In this document: positions 42,284 to 49,276 of the stretch, piece after piece
Layout: each line of letters opens with the position of its first letter
How positions within the stretch are numbered: the first letter of the stretch is position 1
Assembly (NCBI GenBank): GCA_000514715.1
Contig: KI911459.1
Span: forward strand, 491,594-555,593
Length of the DNA: 64,000 nucleotides
Direction: 5' to 3'
Origin: Streptomyces sp. CNH099
GTDB lineage: Bacteria > Actinomycetota > Actinomycetes > Streptomycetales > Streptomycetaceae
Translations under genes and position numbers: made by a program
Notes under the pieces: generated by a model
Database searches by the model: none
What the model saw: the letters and a program-made list of their open reading frames with translations, nothing else
What the model was told of the DNA's origin: nothing

Positions 42284-43702
42284 TCAGCCGTCCTCCAGCA
42301 CCGTCGTCAGCGCCGCCGCCGGGTCCGGGGCAGGAGGGCCCGCCGGGGTCCAGACCGTGCCCTCCCTGCGGTACGGCCACCAGCGGCCGTCGCGGCCGTA
42401 GCGGAGCTGGGCGCCGGTGCCCACCGCCGTCCAGCGGGCGCCCGCCGCGCGCAGACGGGGGCGGGCGCCCGGCTCCCAGGCGGCGGCCAGCTGGTCCGCG
42501 GCGCGGGCCAGCGCCGCCGGGTCCGGCGTCCAGTCGTCCTCCAGCACCGCGAGCCCCGCGGCGCCGCCGTGCCGCCAGGCCCGTACCGCGCGCTCCATCG
42601 CGCCCCGGTCTCGGCCGCTGCCGCGGGCCAGCCGTACGGCGATCCGCTCCGCCGCACCGCCGGCCGCGACCGGTCCGGTCCCGTGCCCGGGGCCCGGCCC
42701 CGCACTCCCGCCCGCCACGCCGCCGTCCGGCGCGGTGGATACCGGCTCCGCGCCGGCCGCGGCACCGGGGGTCGCGCCCGCGGCCGCCTGACCGCCGCCC
42801 GGCCCGCGCGGGGGCCCCGCGGCCATCCGGACCGCGTCCTGCGACACCGTCAGCTCCCGCGGCAGCGGGGAGCGCGCGTGGCCCGGCGCCAGGGCGTCGG
42901 CCAGCAGCCGGCGGGCCCGCACCGCCGCGTCCGCGACCAGGAACTCCAGGGCCGCCACGTCCAGCCCCGGCGCCGGGTCCGCGCCGCCGGTGAGCACCGG
43001 GGGCGTACCCGGCTCGGCCACCGGTTCCGGCGGCGGGGGCAGCGGCGGCAGCGACCCGGCCGCCGCGTACGCCGCGTCGGCGCGTACGCCGGGCGTCCCC
43101 GCGTCCGCCGCCGCGTCGTCCGCACCCGCCGCCCGCGCCGCGCTCCGCCCCTGCAGGTCCGCCAGCAGCCGCGCCTCGCCCCGGCCCCGCATCAGCAGCA
43201 GCACGAACGGATCCGCGTCCAGCAGCCGCGCCACGTGGTAGCTCAGCGCCGCCGTGTGCACGCAGTGGTCCCACTCCCCGCAGCCGCACTCCGGCTGCAG
43301 GTCCCCGATGCCGGGCAGCAGTGCCACCCCGGCCGCCGCCGCGTCCTCGTCCAGCTCCGGCGGCATGTCCCGGTCCAGCAGCGCGGCGATGTGGCCGGCG
43401 CGGTCGGCGATGGTGTCCAGCAGCCGCTCCCAGTCGGCGCCGTCGAGCCGCTGCACGAGCACGTCCGTGCGGTACGGCGTCCGGTCCGCGCCCAGCACCT
43501 GCGCCGTGATCCGCCCCGGCCGCACCGCCACGGCCCCCACCGCGCCCGCGCGCGCCCGCCCCCGGCCGCGCCGCAGCAGCGTGCCGTCCAGCACCGTGTC
43601 CTCCAGCGCCTTCAGCCACGCCCGGCCCCACCAGGTGCGGGCGAACCCGCCGCCCCGGCTGGGCGGCAGCGCCTCGAAGGTCAGCTCCTCCGGCTCCGCC
43701 AT
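42284..43702 (-). CDS. SWIM zinc-finger protein, partner of SNF2 helicase
   Basis: A 472-aa protein. ATG 43702 overlaps the helicase stop (TGATG), so the two are translationally coupled. The N-terminal part has FARTWWGRAWLKALED, typical of SWIM proteins next to SNF2 helicases. The SWIM motif CxCx5CxH is seen as CGCGEWDHCVH near residues 137-148. A long Ala/Gly/Pro-rich linker (about 185-345) separates it from a Trp-rich C-terminus (DGRWWPYRREGTVWTPAG). SWIM domains bind DNA or protein. The conserved pairing suggests a DNA-remodelling or repair complex; the biological role is not established. Confidence 0.83.
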   Translation of the reverse strand: MAEPEELTFEALPPSRGGGFARTWWGRAWLKALEDTVLDGTLLRRGRGRARAGAVGAVAVRPGRITAQVLGADRTPYRTDVLVQRLDGADWERLLDTIADRAGHIAALLDRDMPPELDEDAAAAGVALLPGIGDLQPECGCGEWDHCVHTAALSYHVARLLDADPFVLLLMRGRGEARLLADLQGRSAARAAGADDAAADAGTPGVRADAAYAAAGSLPPLPPPPEPVAEPGTPPVLTGGADPAPGLDVAALEFLVADAAVRARRLLADALAPGHARSPLPRELTVSQDAVRMAAGPPRGPGGGQAAAGATPGAAAGAEPVSTAPDGGVAGGSAGPGPGHGTGPVAAGGAAERIAVRLARGSGRDRGAMERAVRAWRHGGAAGLAVLEDDWTPDPAALARAADQLAAAWEPGARPRLRAAGARWTAVGTGAQLRYGRDGRWWPYRREGTVWTPAGPPAPDPAAALTTVLEDG

Positions 43703-46641
43703 CACGCGCCCCCTTCCGGTCCGGCCAGCCGGACCAGCTCCGCCAGCTGCTCGTCGGACAGTTCGGTGATCGCGGCCTCGCCGCCGCCCAGGACGGCGTC
43801 CGCGAGGCCCTGCTTGCGCTGCAGCATCTGCGCGATGCGGTCCTCGATCGTGCCCTCCGCGACGAGCCGGTGCACCTGCACGGGCTGCGTCTGCCCGATG
43901 CGGTACGCGCGGTCGGTGGCCTGGGCCTCGACGGCCGGGTTCCACCAGCGGTCGTAGTGCACGACGTGCCCGGCGCGGGTCAGGTTCAGGCCGGTGCCCG
44001 CGGCCCGGAGCGAGAGCAGGAAGACCGGCGGGGGCTCGTCCGGCGGGCAGTCCTGGAAGCGCCGCACCATCGCCTCGCGCTCCGGCACCGGCGTGCCGCC
44101 GTGCAGCAGCTGGGCGGGGACGCCACGGGCCGTGAGATGCGTCTGGAGCAGCCGGGCCATCTGCACGTACTGGGTGAAGACCAGCACGCCGCCGCCCTCG
44201 GCGAGGATCACCTCCAGCAGCTCGTCGAGGAGTTCGAGCTTTCCCGAGCGGCCGGCGATGCGCGGGTCGGCCTCCTTGAGGTAGTGCGCGGGGTGGTTGC
44301 AGATCTGCTTCAGCGCGGTCATCAGCTTCATGATCAGCCCGCGTCTGGCCATCTCGTCCGCGTCCGCGAGCGCGGCCAGCGTCTCGCGCACCACCGCCTC
44401 GTACAGCCCGGCCTGTTCGGCCGTCAGCGCCACCGCCCGGTCGGTCTCGGTCTTGCGCGGCAGCTCCGGCGCGATGCCCGGGTCGGACTTGCGGCGGCGC
44501 AGCAGGAAGGGGCGGACGAGGCGGGCGAGCCGCTCGGCGCCGTCGCCCCCGCCCGCCTGCCCTGCTTCGGCCCCTGCCGACTCGGCCGCGTCCGCGTAGC
44601 GCGTACGGAACCGCCGCAGCGGGCCGAGCAGCCCCGGCGTCGTCCAGTCGAGGATCGCCCACAGCTCGGAGAGGTTGTTCTCCACCGGCGTGCCGGTCAG
44701 CGCGACGCGCGCCCGGGACGGGAGGGTGCGCAGCGCCTTCGCGGTCGCGGAGTAGGGGTTCTTGACGTGCTGCGCCTCGTCGGCGACGACGAGCGACCAG
44801 CCCGCCGCCGCCAGCCGCCCGGCGTCCAGCCGCATCGTCCCGTACGTCGTGAGCACGAACTCGCCGTCCGCCAGGGCGTCCAGCGACCGGCCGGCGCCGT
44901 GGAAGCGGCGCACGGGCGTGCCGGGCGCGAAGCGTTCGATCTCCCGCTGCCAGTTGCCGAGGAGCGACGCCGGGCAGACCACCAGCGTCGGGCCCGCGGT
45001 CTCCGCCTGCTCCTGCCGGTCGAGGTGCAGGGCGATGAGCGTGACGGTCTTGCCCAGGCCCATGTCGTCGGCGAGGCAGCCGCCGAGGCCGAGGGAGGTC
45101 ATGCGGCGCAGCCACCCCAGTCCGCGCAGCTGGTAGTCGCGCAGGGTGGCGGCGAGCGCCGCGGGCGGGGCCGCCGGCCCGCTCTGCCGCTCCGGGTCGG
45201 CGATGCGCTCGCGCAGCGCGTCGAGCCAGCCGCTCGCGGCGACCTCGACGCGCCCGCCGGGCGCCGCCGGATCGTCGATCTCGCCGGTGAGCGCGGCGCC
45301 GAGGGCGTCGACGGGGGTCAGCTCGGCGTCCTTGCGGTCGAGCGCGCGGCGTACGGACTCGGGGTCGACCAGCACCCAGCGGTCGCGCAGCCGCACCACC
45401 GGGCGGGCGGCCTCGGCGAGCCGGTCCAGCTCGGCGCGGGTCAGCTCCACGTCGCCGACCGCGTGGCGCCAGCCGAACGCGACGAGGGCGTCGGCGGACA
45501 GGTAGGAGGGGCCGGCGTGCCGGCCGGCCGGGTCGTCGGCGGGGCCGACGACGGCGCGGGCGGTGAGGTGGCGGGTCAGGTCGCGGGGCCAGTGGATCTC
45601 GACGCCGGCCGTGGCCAGGTCGCGGGCGGCGGGGCCGAGCAGGGCGGCGAGGTCGTCGTCGTCCAGGTCGACGGCGTCCGGCACGGCGGCCGAGAGCAGC
45701 GGGGTGAGCGCGTCCCAGGCGTGGGCGGCCCGGCGCAGGGTGAGCAGTGCCTGCATGCGGGCGCCCGCGCCGAAGTGCGCGGCCGTGCCGGCCCACACGT
45801 CGGCGGCGTCGGCGACGAGCGCGGGGTCGGCGACGCCGTGCAGCTGGACGGCGGCGCGGAAGGTGGGCCGGGCACCGGTGGCGTCCATCTCGACGCGCAG
45901 CGAGACCCGCACGCCCGCGTCGTGCCCGGCGGCGACGTCGTCGGCCCAGGCGCGCTGCTCGGGGACGTGCCGCGGCTCGGGCGCGGCGAACGCCCGGCCG
46001 CCGGCGGCGAGCACGGCGGCGGGGGAGCGGGGGAGGCCGTCGGCGACGGCGTCGAGGAAGGCGCCCAGCAGCGCTTCGGGCTCGGGCAGGAGGACGGCGT
46101 CGTCCGCGCCGGGCACGCCGCCGGCCGCGTCCGGACTGTACGGGCCGCCGGCCGCGCCCGCCTCCGCGTCCAGCGGCGCCGCGTGCGCCTCCGGCGGCAT
46201 CGCCGCCGCCAGCTCCCGCAGCCGGCGCGCGTCGTCCGCGTCCAGCGGCCCGCAGCGCCAGGCGTCGTACGCGCCCTCGCTCAGCCCGGGCAGCAGTTTG
46301 CCGCGGGCGGCGAGCCGCAGCGCCAGCAGCGCGGCGCCGCCCCAGAACGCCGCGGCCGGGTGCACGCCGTCCGCGCCGGCGGCGTGCGCCGCGCGGGCGC
46401 GGGTGAGCACGGGCACCGCGTCCGCGGCGGGCAGCAGCAGCGCCGGCACCTCGCGGGTGCCGCCGTCCGGAACGGCGACGGTCAGCCCGGCGCGGGTGCC
46501 GCGGGCGTGCGCGGGCGGACCGGCGGCGGGGCCGTCGCCCGCGGCGGGGTCCGGGAGCCAGAAGGCCATCCGGCCCGTGCGGGCGGGGTCGGCGGGCAGG
46601 AAGAGGGCGGCACAGTGGGAGAGCGGGGGAAGGGCGGTCAC
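43702..46641 (-). CDS. SNF2-family DEAD/DEAH helicase
   Basis: About 979 residues from GTG 46641. A GTG at 46653 is also in frame but sits directly on the GAGGAG ribosome-binding site, so the later one is preferred. Residues up to about 500 are a poorly conserved SNF2-associated N-terminal domain. The motor has DYQLRGLGWL, Walker A DDMGLGKT, motif II VADEAQH, TGTPVENNLSELW, and C-terminal motifs LVFTQYVQMA, LSLRAAGTGLNLTRA and DRAYRIGQ. It would translocate on double-stranded DNA. It is coupled to the SWIM gene. Confidence 0.9.
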   Translation of the reverse strand: MTALPPLSHCAALFLPADPARTGRMAFWLPDPAAGDGPAAGPPAHARGTRAGLTVAVPDGGTREVPALLLPAADAVPVLTRARAAHAAGADGVHPAAAFWGGAALLALRLAARGKLLPGLSEGAYDAWRCGPLDADDARRLRELAAAMPPEAHAAPLDAEAGAAGGPYSPDAAGGVPGADDAVLLPEPEALLGAFLDAVADGLPRSPAAVLAAGGRAFAAPEPRHVPEQRAWADDVAAGHDAGVRVSLRVEMDATGARPTFRAAVQLHGVADPALVADAADVWAGTAAHFGAGARMQALLTLRRAAHAWDALTPLLSAAVPDAVDLDDDDLAALLGPAARDLATAGVEIHWPRDLTRHLTARAVVGPADDPAGRHAGPSYLSADALVAFGWRHAVGDVELTRAELDRLAEAARPVVRLRDRWVLVDPESVRRALDRKDAELTPVDALGAALTGEIDDPAAPGGRVEVAASGWLDALRERIADPERQSGPAAPPAALAATLRDYQLRGLGWLRRMTSLGLGGCLADDMGLGKTVTLIALHLDRQEQAETAGPTLVVCPASLLGNWQREIERFAPGTPVRRFHGAGRSLDALADGEFVLTTYGTMRLDAGRLAAAGWSLVVADEAQHVKNPYSATAKALRTLPSRARVALTGTPVENNLSELWAILDWTTPGLLGPLRRFRTRYADAAESAGAEAGQAGGGDGAERLARLVRPFLLRRRKSDPGIAPELPRKTETDRAVALTAEQAGLYEAVVRETLAALADADEMARRGLIMKLMTALKQICNHPAHYLKEADPRIAGRSGKLELLDELLEVILAEGGGVLVFTQYVQMARLLQTHLTARGVPAQLLHGGTPVPEREAMVRRFQDCPPDEPPPVFLLSLRAAGTGLNLTRAGHVVHYDRWWNPAVEAQATDRAYRIGQTQPVQVHRLVAEGTIEDRIAQMLQRKQGLADAVLGGGEAAITELSDEQLAELVRLAGPEGGA

Positions 46642-46767
46642 GTACGGACGCACTCCTCAAGTTTGACTACCGGGCGGTCGAGGGTACCCCAGGCGCCGCC
46701 CGGCCGGACGCCGCCGCAGCGTGATCAACTTCACTTTTCCGCGGGCGTTACCGCGGAGGGTGTATCT

Positions 46768-46800
46768 GGCACTACCTTGTGCCGGGTGGATTGCACCCGG
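46768..46800. promoter_or_regulatory. Two stacked inverted repeats upstream of the desaturase gene
   Basis: GGCAC-N6-GTGCC (46768-46783) is followed immediately by CCGGGTG-N5-CACCCGG (46782-46800). Both have perfect arms and share two bases. They lie about 83 bases before the desaturase ATG in the 241-base divergent gap. They may be operators or an RNA structure of the leader; which is undecided. No gene is seen in the gap. Confidence 0.4.
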
Positions 46801-46882
46801 GCGTTCCGGGTGCTGACGTCATCGCGCCGCGCTGTCCGGTTCCGTAGCGTCGAGTTCCTCGAACCGAGAGACCGGAGGCGCC

Positions 46883-47935
46883 ATGCCGCAGGCCACTGCC
46901 ATACCGTCCGCCAAGGGGGCGACGAACGCCAGGAGTTCGGAGTTCACCCCGCTGCTGCGGGAGGTGAAGGCCGCGGGTCTGCTGCGCCGCCGCCGCGGCT
47001 GGTACGGGATGAGCATCGCGGTCACGCTGCTCGCGCTCGGCGTCACGGGCGTCGGCATACACGTCCTCGGCAACACCTGGTGGACGCTCTTCCTCGCGGT
47101 CCCCGCCGCCGTCTTCACCACCCGGACCGCCTTCCTCGGCCACGACTCCGGCCACGCGCAGATCGCCCGCACCCGCCGGGCCAACCGGGCCCTCGGCCTC
47201 TTCCACGGCAACCTGCTGATCGGCATGAGCTACCACTGGTGGACGGACAAGCACAACCGCCACCACGCCAACCCCAACCACGTCGACAAGGACCCGGACG
47301 TCGGCGTCGGCGCGCTGGTCTGGACCCAGCGCCAGGCCGCGCAGCGCGAGGGCTTCGCCTGCTGGCTCACCCGCCACCAGGCGGCCCTGTTCTTCCCGAT
47401 GCTGCTCCTGGAGGGCATCGCGCTGAAGGTCTCCAGCTGGCAGGACCTGCGCCGGCAGGACGTGCGCGAGCGCCGCGTGGAGGCGCTGCTCCTCGGCGCC
47501 CACGTGATCGGCTACGCCGCCCTGCTGCTGACGGCCATGTCCCCCGGCAAGGCGCTGGTCTTCGCGCTGGTGCAGCACGCGGTCTTCGGCCTGCACCTGG
47601 GGATGTGCTTCGCGCCCAACCACAAGGGCATGGAGATGCCGGAGTCCGGCGACGACGACTGGGGCCACCTGCGCCGCCAGGTGCTCACCTCGCGCAACGT
47701 GCGCGGCGGCATCGCCACCGACTGGCTCATGGGCGGCCTGAACTACCAGATCGAACACCACCTCTTCCCTCACCTGCCCCGCCCCCACCTGCGCCTGGTC
47801 CAGCCGCTGGTGCGCGCGCACTGCGCCGCGCTCGGCCTGCCGTACGCGCAGACCAGCGCCGCGGAGTCGTACCGCCTGGCGCTGGAGCACATGCACGAGG
47901 TCGGCGAGCCGCTGCGCACGCCTCCCGTCCCGTAA
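46883..47935 (+). CDS. Membrane fatty acid desaturase
   Basis: A 350-aa di-iron acyl desaturase, ATG 46883 after CCGGAGGC. The three histidine boxes are HDSGH (87-91), HNRHH (124-128) and QIEHH (289-293), spaced as in the fatty acid desaturase type 1 family. Four to six membrane segments flank them. It introduces a double bond into an acyl chain using O2 and electrons from a ferredoxin-like partner. No reductase is adjacent. A hairpin follows the gene, and the next gene is a 60-residue membrane protein. Confidence 0.9.
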   Translation: MPQATAIPSAKGATNARSSEFTPLLREVKAAGLLRRRRGWYGMSIAVTLLALGVTGVGIHVLGNTWWTLFLAVPAAVFTTRTAFLGHDSGHAQIARTRRANRALGLFHGNLLIGMSYHWWTDKHNRHHANPNHVDKDPDVGVGALVWTQRQAAQREGFACWLTRHQAALFFPMLLLEGIALKVSSWQDLRRQDVRERRVEALLLGAHVIGYAALLLTAMSPGKALVFALVQHAVFGLHLGMCFAPNHKGMEMPESGDDDWGHLRRQVLTSRNVRGGIATDWLMGGLNYQIEHHLFPHLPRPHLRLVQPLVRAHCAALGLPYAQTSAAESYRLALEHMHEVGEPLRTPPVP

Positions 47936-47994
47936 TGGGTCCCTCATCCACATGTATGACGCTCTCCGGCTCCGGTCATGGGATAAAGGAACCG

Positions 47995-48017
47995 GGGGAG
48001 CGGCGCAGCCGTTCCCC
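47995..48017. terminator. Hairpin after the desaturase gene
   Basis: GGGGAGCGGC (47995-48004) pairs with GCCGTTCCCC (48008-48017) at 9 of 10 positions around a 3-base loop. It lies 60 bases after the desaturase stop and before the small membrane protein gene. Confidence 0.45.
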
Positions 48018-48056
48018 AGTCGAGGGCGGTGTGCCGCCGCTGTAGGAGGCAGGAAG

Positions 48057-48239
48057 ATGACGAATCGAGGGAAAGTCGCGGCCGGCGGGGTGGCGGTCGG
48101 CTTGCTGCTGTGGTGGCTGACCTCCTTCTGGATCGCCGTGCTGGTGATCGTCGGTGTGCCGGTGGCCGCCTACCTGACGCTCGACCCCGGGCAGCGCCGC
48201 CGGCTGAAGAGGGTGACCCGCAAGGAACTGGGCCGCTGA
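48057..48239 (+). CDS. 60-aa membrane protein, function unknown
   Basis: A short gene with ATG 48057 and a strong AGGAGGCAGGA upstream. The product has a basic N-terminus, a hydrophobic stretch at about residues 8-20, a second with two Trp (LLLWWLTSFWIAVLVIVG), and a basic tail (RRRLKRVTRKELGR). One long or two short membrane helices are likely. No family is recognised beyond small actinobacterial membrane proteins. A hairpin with 8-bp arms (48241-48248, 48260-48267) follows at once. Confidence 0.65.
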   Translation: MTNRGKVAAGGVAVGLLLWWLTSFWIAVLVIVGVPVAAYLTLDPGQRRRLKRVTRKELGR

Positions 48240-48240
48240 C

Positions 48241-48267
48241 CGTGCGCCCCCGCCCCGGAGGCGCACG
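48241..48267. terminator. Hairpin after the 60-aa membrane protein gene
   Basis: CGTGCGCC (48241-48248) and GGCGCACG (48260-48267) are perfect arms with an 11-base loop, starting one base past the stop codon. Confidence 0.5.
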
Positions 48268-48415
48268 ACCGCGCAGAATATGCCACAAGAAAGTGGCCAG
48301 GCGCGTGCTTCTTTAGGCCGGAGCTGATCGATCACGGGCATGACTTTGTCAAGTTCGGTCAGGTTGGGCATGCGCCCCGGTCGTGCGCCCCCGAGCGGAC
48401 TAGCGTCCCTGAGAC

Positions 48416-49195
48416 ATGGGACACCTCGACCACGCAGCCTACGGCTGGCTGACGCCCGTCCTCTCCTACGTGATGGCGTGCATCGGCGCCGCGCTCGGGC
48501 TGCGCTGCACCATCCAGGCGCTGGCGGCCCCCACCGCCCGCTCCCGGCGCAACTGGCTGCTCACCGCCGCGTCCGCCATCGGCACCGGCATCTGGACGAT
48601 GCACTTCGTCGCCATGCTGGGCTTCAGCGTCAGCGGCACCGAGATCCGGTACGACATCCCCCGCACCGTCCTCAGCCTCGTCGTCGCCATGGCCGTCGCC
48701 GGCACCGGGGCCTTCGCGCTCGGCCGCGGACGCGCCAGCGGCCCCGCCCTGCTGGCCGCCGGCCTCGCCACCGGCCTCGGCGTGGCCGCCATGCACTACC
48801 TCGGGATGTCCGCCGTACGCCTGCACGGGTCGATGAGCTACGACTTCCCGGCCGTGGCTCTCTCCATACTGATCGCGGTCGCCGCGGCCAGCGGCGCGCT
48901 GTGGGCCGCGCTCAACATCCGCTCGGTGCTCGCCGTGGGGATCGCCTCCCTGGTCATGGGGGCGGCGGTCACCAGCATGCACTACACCGGGATGGCCGCC
49001 GTGTCCGTGACCGTCACGCCCTCGCCCGAGGCCCTGTCCGGAGCCACCGCCAGCCAGTTCGTCTTCCCGCTGGCCGTCGGCCTCGGCTCGTACCTCTTCC
49101 TCACCTCGGCGTTCGTCGCGCTCACGCCGAGCGCCGCGGAACGTGCCGCCACCGTCTCCGCCCAGCGCCTGACCCGATCGCCCGGCGCGGTCTAG
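48416..49195 (+). CDS. MHYT-domain integral membrane sensor
   Basis: A 259-aa membrane protein, ATG 48416. Three MHYT-type motifs are visible: WTMHFVAM near residue 60, AAMHYLGM near 125, and TSMHYTGM near 190. About seven membrane helices are predicted. MHYT domains were proposed to bind copper and sense oxygen, CO or NO; here no GGDEF, kinase or other output domain is attached. It lies 81 bases upstream of the conservon genes in the same orientation, so co-expression with the CvnA sensor is possible. The 176 bases before it hold a hairpin and no gene. Confidence 0.85.
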   Translation: MGHLDHAAYGWLTPVLSYVMACIGAALGLRCTIQALAAPTARSRRNWLLTAASAIGTGIWTMHFVAMLGFSVSGTEIRYDIPRTVLSLVVAMAVAGTGAFALGRGRASGPALLAAGLATGLGVAAMHYLGMSAVRLHGSMSYDFPAVALSILIAVAAASGALWAALNIRSVLAVGIASLVMGAAVTSMHYTGMAAVSVTVTPSPEALSGATASQFVFPLAVGLGSYLFLTSAFVALTPSAAERAATVSAQRLTRSPGAV

Positions 49196-49276
49196 CAGGC
49201 CGCGCCGCGCCCGCACACGGCCGGGGCGGCCCCCGACGGGCCGGACCGGCCCCCGCAAACCCGACGAGAGGTGGCC

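Noticed and set aside
42284..46660. A single open minus-strand frame spanning the SWIM and SNF2 region
   Set aside because: The SNF2 helicase is encoded in another frame; within this frame the region beyond 43702 is low-complexity antisense-like sequence. The genes are separate and overlap only at TGATG.
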